Positions 45,966-54,432 of a stretch of DNA of 64,000 bases are shown one piece after another. Position numbers and translations under genes: made by a program. Every line of letters starts with the position of its first letter. Positions within the stretch are counted from its first letter, which is position 1. The notes beneath the pieces were generated by a model. It was not told where the DNA came from. It ran no database searches and was given only the letters and a program-made list of their open reading frames with translations. The stretch comes from a virus: IMG/VR virus record IMGVR_UViG_3300044295_000092, positions 1 through 64,000 of that record; one strand, 5' to 3'.

Positions 45966-46877
45966 TTACGCCCAATCTGATACTAAGTCATCTAAACTAA
46001 CATCACCTTGATCTGCTTTTGGAGCAGGTTTCTCTACAGGTTTCTCAGCGGCTCTCACAGTAGGTTCAGGTATATTATCTTCTACTTTAGGTGCAGCTAC
46101 TTGAGGGCGTTGAATAGGTTGTTGTTTCTTTTGTTCAAACTCTTCACCGTCATCATCTTTGTTAGTATTCACTGATAATGTAATCGCACGTTTAGCTTCT
46201 TCTGATGTTGACTTAGCTTGACATACTGCATACTCTTCATCAGATAAACGTTTGATAGCTTTAAATCCTACCTTAGTGCTTGATGAGTCTTCATCAAAAG
46301 ATACACGAGATACAACAGACATTAAGTTTTCACCATTGGCTCTAACATAATCTGTATATTCATGTAAAGGTCTGCAATCTTTTGTGCCATTACCAAAGAT
46401 AGATTGTGCAGGTAATGTCATTTGATATACATCACCATTCAAATCATCAGCACGAACAACTGCAATACGTCTACTAAAGCGACAAGCTTTAGTGCCATTA
46501 GCCCCTGACCCTTTGATATTTTGTGGACAAGCTAAGCATGTGTCAGCTTGTTTCTCTACAACAGTATCATCGGGTCTTTGGCTATCAGATGACCAACATG
46601 ATGGTGGTGGCATCTTTTCTCCTGGCACATATGCTTTCGAGAAATACATTCTATGCACATGTGGTGAGGCATTAACAATAACGACATCGAGTGCGTCTTG
46701 ATTAGACTTTTCAACTTCTTTACCATTAATCATTAATCTAAATTTACTACCACGTATAGAAATACGTTTAGCAGTTACAGAACTTCCTGTGATGTTAGCA
46801 GTAAAGCCATCATCACGTCTGCTATGTTGTGCTACTGCGGTAGAACCTTGTGAAAATACATCTAATTCGTTACTCAT
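45966..46877 (-). CDS. Putative single-stranded DNA-binding protein
   Basis: The 303-residue protein has an OB-like beta core, a cysteine set (C94, C114, C117 and C132 region; CLACPQ) that could bind zinc, and a disordered P/K/E-rich linker. The acidic C-terminal tail (DVSLDDLVSDWA) is the usual partner-binding tip of phage SSBs. It lies in the replication operon. Assignment is by architecture rather than a recognised family. Confidence 0.6.
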   Translation of the reverse strand: MSNELDVFSQGSTAVAQHSRRDDGFTANITGSSVTAKRISIRGSKFRLMINGKEVEKSNQDALDVVIVNASPHVHRMYFSKAYVPGEKMPPPSCWSSDSQRPDDTVVEKQADTCLACPQNIKGSGANGTKACRFSRRIAVVRADDLNGDVYQMTLPAQSIFGNGTKDCRPLHEYTDYVRANGENLMSVVSRVSFDEDSSSTKVGFKAIKRLSDEEYAVCQAKSTSEEAKRAITLSVNTNKDDDGEEFEQKKQQPIQRPQVAAPKVEDNIPEPTVRAAEKPVEKPAPKADQGDVSLDDLVSDWA

Positions 46878-47281
46878 ACATTCTCCTTATTATCTCTAGA
46901 CTTTGTTATTCTTACCGTATATTCGCTTGTTGCTTGTAAACCTGGTGGTTGTTTATCAGGGTTTTGCTCCAAGTATTCTTTAATAGCTGACTGCACTAAT
47001 CTCTTTTCAAAGAACTCAGGTAATTTATTTTCTAAAATAAAATCATACATACTAGGCCAATCATTTGACCAATACCTTGTCTTCAATGTCCTTGATAGTG
47101 TGCCAACTGATGTTTTCAAACTAGTTACATTTAAAGTTCTACAAGCTTCATTAAGTGCTAAATCAACTTTATCTTTCTGCACTTTAATATCTGTAATTTG
47201 CTTTTCTAATTCATCAATCTTATCTCGCATATTGACAGATGCTTGCATAAGCTTTTCTATTTTATTATTGTCTAATTCCAC
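46874..47281 (-). CDS. Conserved phage protein with coiled coil (135 aa)
   Basis: The first 55 residues form a coiled coil (KIDELEKQITDIKVQKDKV). The remainder, with RYWSNDWPSMYDFILENKLPEFF, looks like a winged-helix-like domain that I associate with proteins next to SSB or helicase genes. First gene after the promoter at 47311-47338, coupled to the next gene by ATGA. Confidence 0.7.
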   Translation of the reverse strand: MELDNNKIEKLMQASVNMRDKIDELEKQITDIKVQKDKVDLALNEACRTLNVTSLKTSVGTLSRTLKTRYWSNDWPSMYDFILENKLPEFFEKRLVQSAIKEYLEQNPDKQPPGLQATSEYTVRITKSRDNKENV

Positions 47282-47310
47282 ATAAACTCCTTTCTAATGT
47301 GAAGAGTGTT

Positions 47311-47338
47311 ATTATAGCACACACATTTACAATGTCAA
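47311..47338 (-). promoter_or_regulatory. Promoter for the SSB/HTH/primase operon
   Basis: On the minus strand TTGACA (47338-47333), 16 bp, TATAAT (47316-47311), with TGC before the -10 box. The -35 box lies in the dyad-like TTGACATTGTAAA (one mismatch to the 13-bp dyad of the promoters at 917 and 61198). The -35 box overlaps the end of the HNH gene. Confidence 0.85.
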
Positions 47339-47745
47339 CTAATTTCTTTATCAATTAAATGTCCATAAGTAAGTATTACCCAAAATGCAAACTGCAATAA
47401 CTCTTCAGGTGTAGCATTACCTTTCATGGTATTAGCTTTATTACTTATTACTTGTATATTTCCTTTTATATATCCTTTAGTATTATCAATTCTATCTAGT
47501 GATGGAGACCATGGTTTTCCTCCTGTTTTTTCATTATTAGGTTCTTTTTTTAATTCATATTTTGTAAATACTGGGCAATATTTAGGCATCACAACATCAG
47601 ATACTTCAATATTAAATTCAATACTTTTTGCTTTGGCTCTTACTTTTGCTCTATTGTGCATATACCATTCAGGATTTTTAGCACGATACTCATTTTGCCA
47701 AACTTGCGCTTTTCTCCTTTGTGCTTTTGTATATACTCTAGGCAT
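47335..47745 (-). CDS. HNH-type homing endonuclease 1
   Basis: A basic N-terminal region (KAQRRKAQVWQNEYRAKN) precedes a nuclease-like core with SLDRIDNTKGYIKGNIQVIS (about 93-112). This is the D-R-I/N-x-K-G-Y signature of free-standing phage HNH enzymes. It inserts between the helicase and the SSB operon and overlaps the promoter. ATG 47745 follows GGAG. Confidence 0.7.
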   Translation of the reverse strand: MPRVYTKAQRRKAQVWQNEYRAKNPEWYMHNRAKVRAKAKSIEFNIEVSDVVMPKYCPVFTKYELKKEPNNEKTGGKPWSPSLDRIDNTKGYIKGNIQVISNKANTMKGNATPEELLQFAFWVILTYGHLIDKEIS

Positions 47746-49297
47746 CACTAAACTCCTCCTTGTATAAATCAACTAATTTAACATGGTTGTCTATTTTGTT
47801 TTGCAACATCTTATATATCTTTTGTTCCACAGGAGAACCTTGTAAATGAACCACAGTCATTTTATTTTTTTGTCCTGCTCGATCAACACGTGCACAACAC
47901 TGTATGTATGTTTCGACAGACATTACAGGTGACCAAAATACGACTACGTTAGCTGCGTGGAGGGTAACACCATGCGATGCTGCTTGGGGTTGTATTACTA
48001 ATACTTGTGGGTCTTTTGTTTCTTGAAAGCGTTTAAAAATATCAGAACGATTGTGCATAGATACATCACCATGTATTGCTGCACAAGGTATATGTTCTTT
48101 ATTTAGTTCGGTCATAATTTTTTCTATACTATGGCGAAATGGGCAGAATACGAGAACTTTGTGGCTTGCCTCTTCAATGATTTCTTTGAGAGCCGTCATA
48201 CGATTAGATATATCAAACTCTATGACTTCTTGATTATCAGAATAGATTGCCCCTGCACTTACTTGTAGTAGTTTTGTGAGCATAACTCCTGCATTGACAA
48301 CAGTTATTTCTTCACCTGAAGCTTCCATATACATATCTTTCTTAAGCTTCTTGTAATACTTATCTTGTTGTGGAGTTAGTGGGACTTCTCGTGTTGTATA
48401 TAACACGTCAGGCAAATCTAAACATTCATCTTTAGTATATCGAATGGCAGGTTGTAATGTTTTAAATACAATATCCTGTGCATTAAATCTAGGCACCCAG
48501 GTGAATTGGCTGACTTTTTGCATTACCATATCCTTAAATGTTCCTGCATATTTCGGGACGGATGCGGGGTTCACAAGTCTAGCCAATCCATATGCGTCAG
48601 CTGGTGATTGAGCAGCGGGTGTTCCTGTCATAAGCCATAACCATGTCTGAGGTGTAAGCACACGATTTAATGACTTCCAGCGACGTGTCGTAACAGTTTT
48701 GACATAGTTTGCCTCATCGACAACAACTAAATCAAAACCGCCAGATTTGATTTCTTTCTCTACAATTTCTATACCATCGTAATTAATAATAACTACGTCT
48801 GTATTTTCTGCAAATACTTTCTTTCTCTTTTCAGCAGTGCCATGAGCAATACCTACAGTCCTATGCATAGCAGTTTTAAAGAAGTCTGATTGCCATGCTG
48901 CTTGCATAATAGATAGTGGGCATACAACTAACATACGTCTAATCTTACCTTGGTTCATCAAGTAATCAGCTGCCCAAATTACTGCTGATGTTTTACCTGT
49001 GCCTGCTTCACTTAAACAATACGCACGTCTATGTGCAGACAAAAAAGTAGCAGTAGTTTTCTGATGGTCAAAAGGTTTATGGATACCTGGAAAGTTGTAG
49101 TCACGTGTTATAGGTGAGGGTGGATTTTTAACTTTCATGTCAGATAAAGTTATGACTTCATCTAGTCCCCAATTAACAGCTACTTGTGTAACGCCGTTCT
49201 CATAGGTTTTAACTACTTTACTCTTAGGTATTTTATCTATTATTAATTCAGGGCGTTTTGTATTTACGATTAACGCCTTATCTTTGTATACTTCCAA
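47738..49297 (-). CDS. SNF2-type DEXH helicase
   Basis: A 519-residue superfamily 2 helicase. Walker A AGTGKTS (98-104), DEXH box VVVDEAN (191-197), motif III LMTGTPA (about 218), motif VI CARVDRAGQ (about 479). It is short, without accessory domains, as in phage UvsW-like SNF2 enzymes that remodel forks and recombination intermediates. The start is TTG, with GGAG six bases upstream. HNH endonuclease genes flank it on both sides. Confidence 0.9.
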   Translation of the reverse strand: MEVYKDKALIVNTKRPELIIDKIPKSKVVKTYENGVTQVAVNWGLDEVITLSDMKVKNPPSPITRDYNFPGIHKPFDHQKTTATFLSAHRRAYCLSEAGTGKTSAVIWAADYLMNQGKIRRMLVVCPLSIMQAAWQSDFFKTAMHRTVGIAHGTAEKRKKVFAENTDVVIINYDGIEIVEKEIKSGGFDLVVVDEANYVKTVTTRRWKSLNRVLTPQTWLWLMTGTPAAQSPADAYGLARLVNPASVPKYAGTFKDMVMQKVSQFTWVPRFNAQDIVFKTLQPAIRYTKDECLDLPDVLYTTREVPLTPQQDKYYKKLKKDMYMEASGEEITVVNAGVMLTKLLQVSAGAIYSDNQEVIEFDISNRMTALKEIIEEASHKVLVFCPFRHSIEKIMTELNKEHIPCAAIHGDVSMHNRSDIFKRFQETKDPQVLVIQPQAASHGVTLHAANVVVFWSPVMSVETYIQCCARVDRAGQKNKMTVVHLQGSPVEQKIYKMLQNKIDNHVKLVDLYKEEFSDA

Positions 49298-49320
49298 TGC
49301 AATCTCCTAAAGTTAAAAAT

Positions 49321-49367
49321 AGACGTGCCACCGAGAGAGGTAGTGACACGTCTACACACTGCAGTGT
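49321..49367 (-). promoter_or_regulatory. Stem-loop and palindrome in the leader of the SNF2 gene
   Basis: AGACGTGcCAC (49321-49331) pairs with GTGaCACGTCT (49343-49353). On the minus strand the stem is followed by ATTTTTAA, like an attenuator or a weak terminator. A perfect 12-bp palindrome ACACTGCAGTGT lies at 49356-49367. The 151-bp gap 49298-49448 has no gene. TGACGTGGTT (about 49421-49432) also appears at 45681-45691. Confidence 0.55.
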
Positions 49368-49448
49368 TAACACCCAAGCGGAGTTTTGTTGAGGTTTAGC
49401 TTGTTATTAACTGACGTGGTTTTACCGCACTCACGCCTTGCGGGTCGA

Positions 49449-49751
49449 TTACTTTTTGTTCTTTTTGTTTTCTCTAGCAACAATCTTTTTGTTAGGTTTA
49501 TTAGCTTTTACAGAGTGGTCGCTATTTCTATCTAGCGAGTCATTAATATTTTCATCTACTACTCGTAGATTACTTAATACATTTCTACCACCTTTGCTTA
49601 ACGGAACGATATGGTCAACTGCTTTTCCGTCACCCTTATGCACTTTACCAGCTTTCATCATCATACGTCTAGCTTTATTTCTCTCTACACGCATTTTAAT
49701 TTGTTCAGGTTTAGCTTTATATATGTTTTCTTTTTTATAATCTCTTGCCAT
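49449..49751 (-). CDS. HNH homing endonuclease 2
   Basis: Contains VDHIVPLSKGGRNVLSNLRVVDENIN (short form), with H of DHI and N of NLR as the HNH core. The basic N-terminus (RNKARRMMMKAGK) and tail (KKNKK) bind DNA. ATG 49751 overlaps the previous TAA. The product is 100 aa. It sits beside the SNF2 gene on the side opposite the first HNH gene. Confidence 0.8.
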   Translation of the reverse strand: MARDYKKENIYKAKPEQIKMRVERNKARRMMMKAGKVHKGDGKAVDHIVPLSKGGRNVLSNLRVVDENINDSLDRNSDHSVKANKPNKKIVARENKKNKK

Positions 49752-50425
49752 TATTTTCCCCAATGTGAGCATGATTGAACGGGACAGAACTTCCTGCAAG
49801 CAAAGTTAGGGACTGCATTAAACGTTCCTGACTTATGGGCGGCATCTATCCTATACGTTATTTTACCCCATTCTGCAAACATATCTTCAACTTTATCAGA
49901 AGTATAGTCTTCTTTCAATATCTCTTTTGACACCAAAAATACCAAGCCAGACTTGATTTTATTCATATCTGGAAAGTGTTTAAAAATAGCTACACTAAAC
50001 AATGATAGCTGTCTAGTGTCGGCATATTGGCTAGACTTGCCTGTTTTATAGTCAATTAAGGTAGCCATTTTAGTTTCAGGGTTGATAACAAGTAAGTCAA
50101 TAACTCCACGCCACCATACATCTTTAGCAAAGAAGTCACAGGGTTGTAAGTCTTTAGTTAAACCTAGCTTATACTCACAATATTTATCCCCTGGGATAGC
50201 TATTAACTTATCTAAAGTTGGTTTAAACATTTCAAACTTAGCAGGTAAAGCTTCAGCGTTCTTAACGTATAACTCACAAGCTTTGTGAACTTCATTACCA
50301 TAAAGAAAATGCTCTGTGTTTGGGTCTTGCTTTATATCTTTGGCAACATATAGATGATAGTATTGCTTTGGACACTTCTCAAACGTTGTGGCACTAGAAT
50401 ACGACCATGTTTTTAATTCACTCAT
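49751..50425 (-). CDS. Cas4/RecB-like PD-(D/E)XK nuclease with likely Fe-S cluster
   Basis: The 224-residue protein has GNEVHKA (H47), WRGVIDLL (D110) and LIDYKTGK (D125, K127), the PD-(D/E)XK core of RecB-family exonucleases. Four cysteines, C18 plus C210, C214 and C219, match the split cluster of Cas4/AddB-type iron-sulphur nucleases. Phage versions act in recombination or replication end processing. No CRISPR array is present. Confidence 0.85.
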   Translation of the reverse strand: MSELKTWSYSSATTFEKCPKQYYHLYVAKDIKQDPNTEHFLYGNEVHKACELYVKNAEALPAKFEMFKPTLDKLIAIPGDKYCEYKLGLTKDLQPCDFFAKDVWWRGVIDLLVINPETKMATLIDYKTGKSSQYADTRQLSLFSVAIFKHFPDMNKIKSGLVFLVSKEILKEDYTSDKVEDMFAEWGKITYRIDAAHKSGTFNAVPNFACRKFCPVQSCSHWGK

Positions 50426-50633
50426 TATCTACCTTTTGGACTTCGCCTGTTGATTTGTTAAGTTCGTATTCGTAATGTATGCCATCGTTGCCGTTCTGAC
50501 CAATGACATCTATGCGGGACTTTTCTTTCTTTTTCTTACCAAAGATTAAATCCCAATTCTTTTCAAACATCTCGTTGTTTGGTTTAGATACTAACCATGC
50601 ACCTGTAATGTCATTTTGTGAAGTCTTTTTCAT
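50418..50633 (-). CDS. Hypothetical small protein (71 aa)
   Basis: Charged (KKKKEKSRID), overlaps the nuclease gene by 8 bp and sits downstream of the 50635 gene with 1 bp between them. No family recognised; probably co-expressed with the nuclease. Confidence 0.6.
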   Translation of the reverse strand: MKKTSQNDITGAWLVSKPNNEMFEKNWDLIFGKKKKEKSRIDVIGQNGNDGIHYEYELNKSTGEVQKVDNE

Positions 50634-50634
50634 A

Positions 50635-50877
50635 CTATTCCCCGTAAAATGTATCTTTCAAATAATCTCGTAGCATTTCAACCAAACCTATAACCTCTAA
50701 TCCACTTGCTCTTTGTAGTCTTGAATGATATGCAGCGATATCATCATTGTTATCTAATGTTACGGCAGCATACATAATAAGTTCATCTCGTTCAACACGC
50801 CCTATCATTTCTTTTAGGTTAGCTATCATTTCTACTTTAGCTTCTTCATTAAGTTTTTTAAAGGGAACGGTTTTCAT
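50635..50877 (-). CDS. Hypothetical helical protein (80 aa)
   Basis: Predicted mostly helical, with a regular K/E pattern and a conserved-looking MLRDYLKDTFYGE end. Placed 8 bp downstream of the DNA polymerase gene. Function unknown. Confidence 0.6.
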   Translation of the reverse strand: MKTVPFKKLNEEAKVEMIANLKEMIGRVERDELIMYAAVTLDNNDDIAAYHSRLQRASGLEVIGLVEMLRDYLKDTFYGE

Positions 50878-50885
50878 AAAGTCTC

Positions 50886-52712
50886 CTATTTAGCATCCAT
50901 ATAATTATCACCAACACCAACTTCACAACCTAACGGTAAGTCAGGACACCATGAAGGTGCAGTAGTCATACATTGTTGAACGTATGCTTTACATTCATCA
51001 ACTTCAGTATCTTTACATAACATAACTAACTCGTCATGCACAGTCATAACGACAGGATACCTTTTCGATACTTGAATTAATTGTTCAGCTATTATATCAC
51101 GAGCGAGTGATTGTATGCAACGTTGAAATGTTTTAGATGGGTGAATATACTCAGGAATAATACTACGCCCAAACAACTTGTCATATACCCATGACTCCCC
51201 TGTTTCAGTCTTAAGCTTTCTTAAATTAGGTAGTCCTAACATCATGCCATTAGGTTTCATCATGCCTTCATGTGGCACACTTTCTATAATGTTGCCATTA
51301 CCCATAGTGTAGTGATGCCCACTCCTAACACTTTCTAACATCGTTCCTGCATCACCCCATGCTTCAACCAATTCGGGATTAGCTTTTCTATAAGCATAGA
51401 CAATATTTTTAACTTCGTTTAAGTCTTTCTCAACACCACCTTGTTTTAAGATAGAGTGCATCTTATTAGCACCTACACCATAAATACCTGATAAGTTAAC
51501 CACCTTAAAGATAAAGCGTAAGTCTTTAGATACTTCATCGTAGGGTGTGCCTGTAATGTCTGCGGCTGATTGTTTATATAAGTCAATACCATCTTTAATT
51601 TGCTGTATCTTTCCATGTGATTTAGCAAACCAATACGCTAATCTTAACTCAATATTACTCAAGTCAGACGCTACAATCTTATAACCTTTTGGAGCACATA
51701 TAGCTCGTCTAAGCTCTGATGTTCTTGGTAAGTTTTGCAAGTTAATCCCATCAACGCCTGACCATCGATGGGATACCACTGCCCCTGAATACTTTAATGG
51801 AACGGGTAATAATCCTCTGTTGGCTATTTGAATAAAGTTTTCTGTGCGTGTCTCTTCAATTGTCGACTTGTTGCCAATACGAGCAGCAGCCAAAGCTTGA
51901 ACGTAAGTGTTTTCATGTTCAAGTAAAGCCTTAAATTCTTCATCAGTTTTTGCAAACGCATACGTTTCCTTTCCTGTAGTCGCACTCACTTTCATAGGTG
52001 GAGTCACACCTTGTTCAATAAGTAACTCAGCAAACTTAGGGTTACTCATCAACTCTTCTTTCTCAACGGTTACTTTAGCTAGTAACTTTTCTTTAGCGTC
52101 TTTAACTTGCGTCAGGTGTCGTAGTAATAAACCTTTATTAAGTTCTAGCTTAGGTTCTGTAAACATACGGATAGTTAAATCGATAAGCTTCATCTCAGGT
52201 GCAGTAAACTTATCTTTCATTTCTGTAAACAACTCGTAGGTTAATTCTACGTCATTGATACAATACTTGGCATATTCACCCATTTCACTTGCCGTAAAGT
52301 CTAATCGATGTTTACCTAAGGCGTTTAATACTTCTGTGCCTTTTTCACCAATACCATAAAACTTTGATAGGTTAGCTAATGATACAGACTCAGTTAACCC
52401 ATGTAAGATTTGTCCCATACTCATGGTATCAAATAAACCTAGTGGGTGTATGTCATATATCCATGATAGGATAGCCGCATCGAACCTCATGTTATGTCCT
52501 AACACAAAATGTTCGTGCATGTTATATCCATCTAGGAATGCCTTAATCTCTGCATGTGTTCCTGTGCACCAACTTGTAACGCCATCAGCCTTAACTGCTA
52601 CACCAATAGTTTCAAATTGTTCTGACCTGATATACTCTTCTGTCGTAAACTTCTTTAACCCATACTCTTTATCATAGTATGTTTCAAAGTCTAGCGTGAT
52701 TAGTTTAGGCAT
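50886..52712 (-). CDS. polA: DNA polymerase I (family A) with 3'-5' exonuclease
   Basis: 608 residues with Exo I LDFET (7-11), Exo II GHNMRFDA (72-79) and Exo III YCINDV (about 150-155). Polymerase motif A is VASDLSNIELR (347-357), motif B is RFIFKVVNLSGIYG (399-412) and motif C is MTVHDEL. In motif B the residue equivalent to E. coli F762 is leucine (L407). No 5'-nuclease domain is present. It replicates the phage genome. Confidence 0.97.
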   Translation of the reverse strand: MPKLITLDFETYYDKEYGLKKFTTEEYIRSEQFETIGVAVKADGVTSWCTGTHAEIKAFLDGYNMHEHFVLGHNMRFDAAILSWIYDIHPLGLFDTMSMGQILHGLTESVSLANLSKFYGIGEKGTEVLNALGKHRLDFTASEMGEYAKYCINDVELTYELFTEMKDKFTAPEMKLIDLTIRMFTEPKLELNKGLLLRHLTQVKDAKEKLLAKVTVEKEELMSNPKFAELLIEQGVTPPMKVSATTGKETYAFAKTDEEFKALLEHENTYVQALAAARIGNKSTIEETRTENFIQIANRGLLPVPLKYSGAVVSHRWSGVDGINLQNLPRTSELRRAICAPKGYKIVASDLSNIELRLAYWFAKSHGKIQQIKDGIDLYKQSAADITGTPYDEVSKDLRFIFKVVNLSGIYGVGANKMHSILKQGGVEKDLNEVKNIVYAYRKANPELVEAWGDAGTMLESVRSGHHYTMGNGNIIESVPHEGMMKPNGMMLGLPNLRKLKTETGESWVYDKLFGRSIIPEYIHPSKTFQRCIQSLARDIIAEQLIQVSKRYPVVMTVHDELVMLCKDTEVDECKAYVQQCMTTAPSWCPDLPLGCEVGVGDNYMDAK

Positions 52713-53012
52713 TTAATTCCAAACCTTTACGACCATGATTCTGCTGTCGCCCGTATAACAAACAGCTTGTCTATGATAGAACTTAAATCCTTTATCTTTA
52801 ACGTCCCATTCCAGTCTACGTCCATGACAATACTCTAACTTACTATCTGTTTCACAAACAATCTCATTAGGCTTTAATTCAACCATACATACACTAGCAC
52901 TTTGATTAGAACTACCACTAGACATAGCTGAACCTACCACCATACCTAATAAGAACCCAGCATGTGCATTAATAGATAACAATAATCCGCTTATTAATAA
53001 TATCTTTTTCAT
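52713..53012 (-). CDS. Exported protein with signal peptide
   Basis: Residues 1-18 (MKKILLISGLLLSINAHA) form a type I signal peptide with a probable AHA cleavage site. The mature part has four cysteines and hydrophobic beta strands, so it is likely periplasmic with disulphides. ATG 53012 overlaps the previous stop as ATGA; a TTG start at 53027 is unlikely. Function unknown. Confidence 0.65.
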   Translation of the reverse strand: MKKILLISGLLLSINAHAGFLLGMVVGSAMSSGSSNQSASVCMVELKPNEIVCETDSKLEYCHGRRLEWDVKDKGFKFYHRQAVCYTGDSRIMVVKVWN

Positions 53013-53254
53013 TTCAATATGCTCCAACAGATTTGTAGTTTAGCCCATAGTGATAGCTTGCCTGTGTTTGCTACCATGTAATCTGATAAAGCTTTTTGAA
53101 TACCTGCTTGTAGTATTACTTCTCTACCTGCTTGGTTCATATCAAGTGTTAGCTTACAATCACCTGCTTTTGTATCTTTGATACTTACTACTTTGATATA
53201 GGGTTTTCTTAAATTTCTTACTGTTTTTTCAATCGCTTGTTTTTTTGTTACCAT
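53009..53254 (-). CDS. Hypothetical protein (81 aa)
   Basis: Basic N-terminus, mixed alpha/beta, ending in an aromatic helix (LSLWAKLQICWSIL) that could associate with membranes. Coupled to both neighbours. No family recognised. Confidence 0.6.
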   Translation of the reverse strand: MVTKKQAIEKTVRNLRKPYIKVVSIKDTKAGDCKLTLDMNQAGREVILQAGIQKALSDYMVANTGKLSLWAKLQICWSILK

Positions 53255-53448
53255 TATTTCCCCCTGACTCTAGCTTTAACTGCATGCTCGTAGATAGCGG
53301 CGATGTCTATAATTTCTTCTGACTTGAGACCTTTAGGTCTGATTTTGATAACACCATGATGTATGGTGACGATAAGATTGCGTTCGCCACGATCGAATGT
53401 CGTAGCAGAAGTCTCCCTAATAGTAGGCTTCGTTGACTTTGTAGCCAT
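53254..53448 (-). CDS. Hypothetical small protein (64 aa)
   Basis: ATG 53448 follows a GGAGAGAGA ribosome binding site; longer in-frame readings would run into the upstream gene. The product is beta-rich (NLIVTIHHGVIKIRPKG) with a C-terminal helix. Function unknown. Confidence 0.55.
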   Translation of the reverse strand: MATKSTKPTIRETSATTFDRGERNLIVTIHHGVIKIRPKGLKSEEIIDIAAIYEHAVKARVRGK

Positions 53449-53458
53449 GTCTCTCTCC

Positions 53459-53656
53459 TTATTTGCGTTTATTAACGTGGTAATCCCAATCGTCAGCACA
53501 ATCTTTATCGCACCAACGTCTAGCATCACCTAACTTTTCACCACAGTTCAAACAGAACCCTGTGCCTTGAATATATTTAATATTCTTCATCTCCTTACGG
53601 CGAAGGGCATCTTCGAGTTCTATCCTATCCTGCGTTTTATCTGCATCATCTGACAT
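53459..53656 (-). CDS. Small C4 zinc-finger protein
   Basis: 65 residues with CLNCGEKLGDARRWCDKDC (35-53), a short treble-clef style zinc finger like DUF2116 proteins. Its ATG overlaps the end of the 49-aa gene at 53646-53795. Probably binds nucleic acid or protein. Confidence 0.7.
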   Translation of the reverse strand: MSDDADKTQDRIELEDALRRKEMKNIKYIQGTGFCLNCGEKLGDARRWCDKDCADDWDYHVNKRK

Positions 53657-53795
53657 GTTTTAGCTTTTGTAATACCAATCGAATTATAAATAAGTCAATC
53701 ACTAAAGAAAAAACAAACGGCATGTCTTCCTCTAGAAATCTAAGTTCTAATCCTACCATAACTCCTGATATTAGTGCAAGCTTAAACACCCACAT
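53646..53795 (-). CDS. Small membrane protein (49 aa)
   Basis: ATG 53795 overlaps the preceding TAA (TAATG), and the 49-codon frame ends inside the start of the next gene. It contains two hydrophobic stretches (about 3-16 and 27-42, PFVFSLVIDLFIIRLVL). Coupling on both sides makes it a real gene. It may be a small inner-membrane protein. Confidence 0.65.
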   Translation of the reverse strand: MWVFKLALISGVMVGLELRFLEEDMPFVFSLVIDLFIIRLVLQKLKHVR

Positions 53796-54160
53796 TATTC
53801 TTGTTCTCGAATAATGTAATACGTATTTTCACTATATTTTAATCCAACATTTTTGACAAACTCACCAACATTAGCTAGTTTTAATATGGATACTTTAGGG
53901 TCTTTTGTTTCAATATTTTTGCCTACATGCACATACTCTAATTTATCACCACACAACTCCATATATGCTTCAAGTCTTGATAATGCTATATCACTTTGCA
54001 TCATTTGTGATGGTGGCATGGGTGGTGCACTTGCTAATCCTCCAAACATTCCTCCTGTTCCTCCATTTGATATGGGCATTGATATAGCCTGCCCTGCTCC
54101 AGTTAATTGTGATGCTCTATTAGCAAATACACTTGTGAATAATCCTCCAATAGCCATCAT
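53795..54160 (-). CDS. Hypothetical protein with LKLxxVGxxVK domain (121 aa)
   Basis: The C-terminal 40 residues (KVSILKLANVGEFVKNVG) resemble the N-terminal part of the product at 54725-55033, which suggests an old duplication. The N-terminal 50 residues are glycine/proline-rich with M-P-P-S-Q-M-M. Function unknown. ATGA overlap with the upstream gene. Confidence 0.6.
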   Translation of the reverse strand: MMAIGGLFTSVFANRASQLTGAGQAISMPISNGGTGGMFGGLASAPPMPPSQMMQSDIALSRLEAYMELCGDKLEYVHVGKNIETKDPKVSILKLANVGEFVKNVGLKYSENTYYIIREQE

Positions 54161-54432
54161 TTACCCCTTACTATTTGTTGTTCTGAAAACTTAACCAACC
54201 TATTGACATACCATTGTGCCTTCTTTAAATCTTGTAGGGCATCGTCTTTATATCCTGTCCTTGATAAATACTTTAAGGCAGTCAGTCGTAAGTGTCCTGC
54301 AAACTCTTCAGGTGTTGACTTAGCCTCCATGTAATCGATGGCTTCAATGCCTCCACGTGTATAGTGTGGGGGATTGTTGACCATGTCTACAAACTTTTTA
54401 TATTTATTTAGTATCTTTTTTAACATATTCAT
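54157..54432 (-). CDS. DUF3310 / SaV-like nucleotide kinase-associated protein
   Basis: 91 residues with NNPPHYTRGGIEAIDYM and LTALKYLSRTGYKDDALQDLKKAQWYV (only in part), the DUF3310 signature. Proteins of this family are common in phages beside replication genes and have been linked to nucleotide metabolism. A second start at the M of MVNNPPHY is possible. Confidence 0.85.
   Translation of the reverse strand: MNMLKKILNKYKKFVDMVNNPPHYTRGGIEAIDYMEAKSTPEEFAGHLRLTALKYLSRTGYKDDALQDLKKAQWYVNRLVKFSEQQIVRGK

Noticed and set aside
45963-45975. TTG start for the HTH protein
   Set aside because: The ATG at 45963 directly follows the upstream stop and is the normal choice here.
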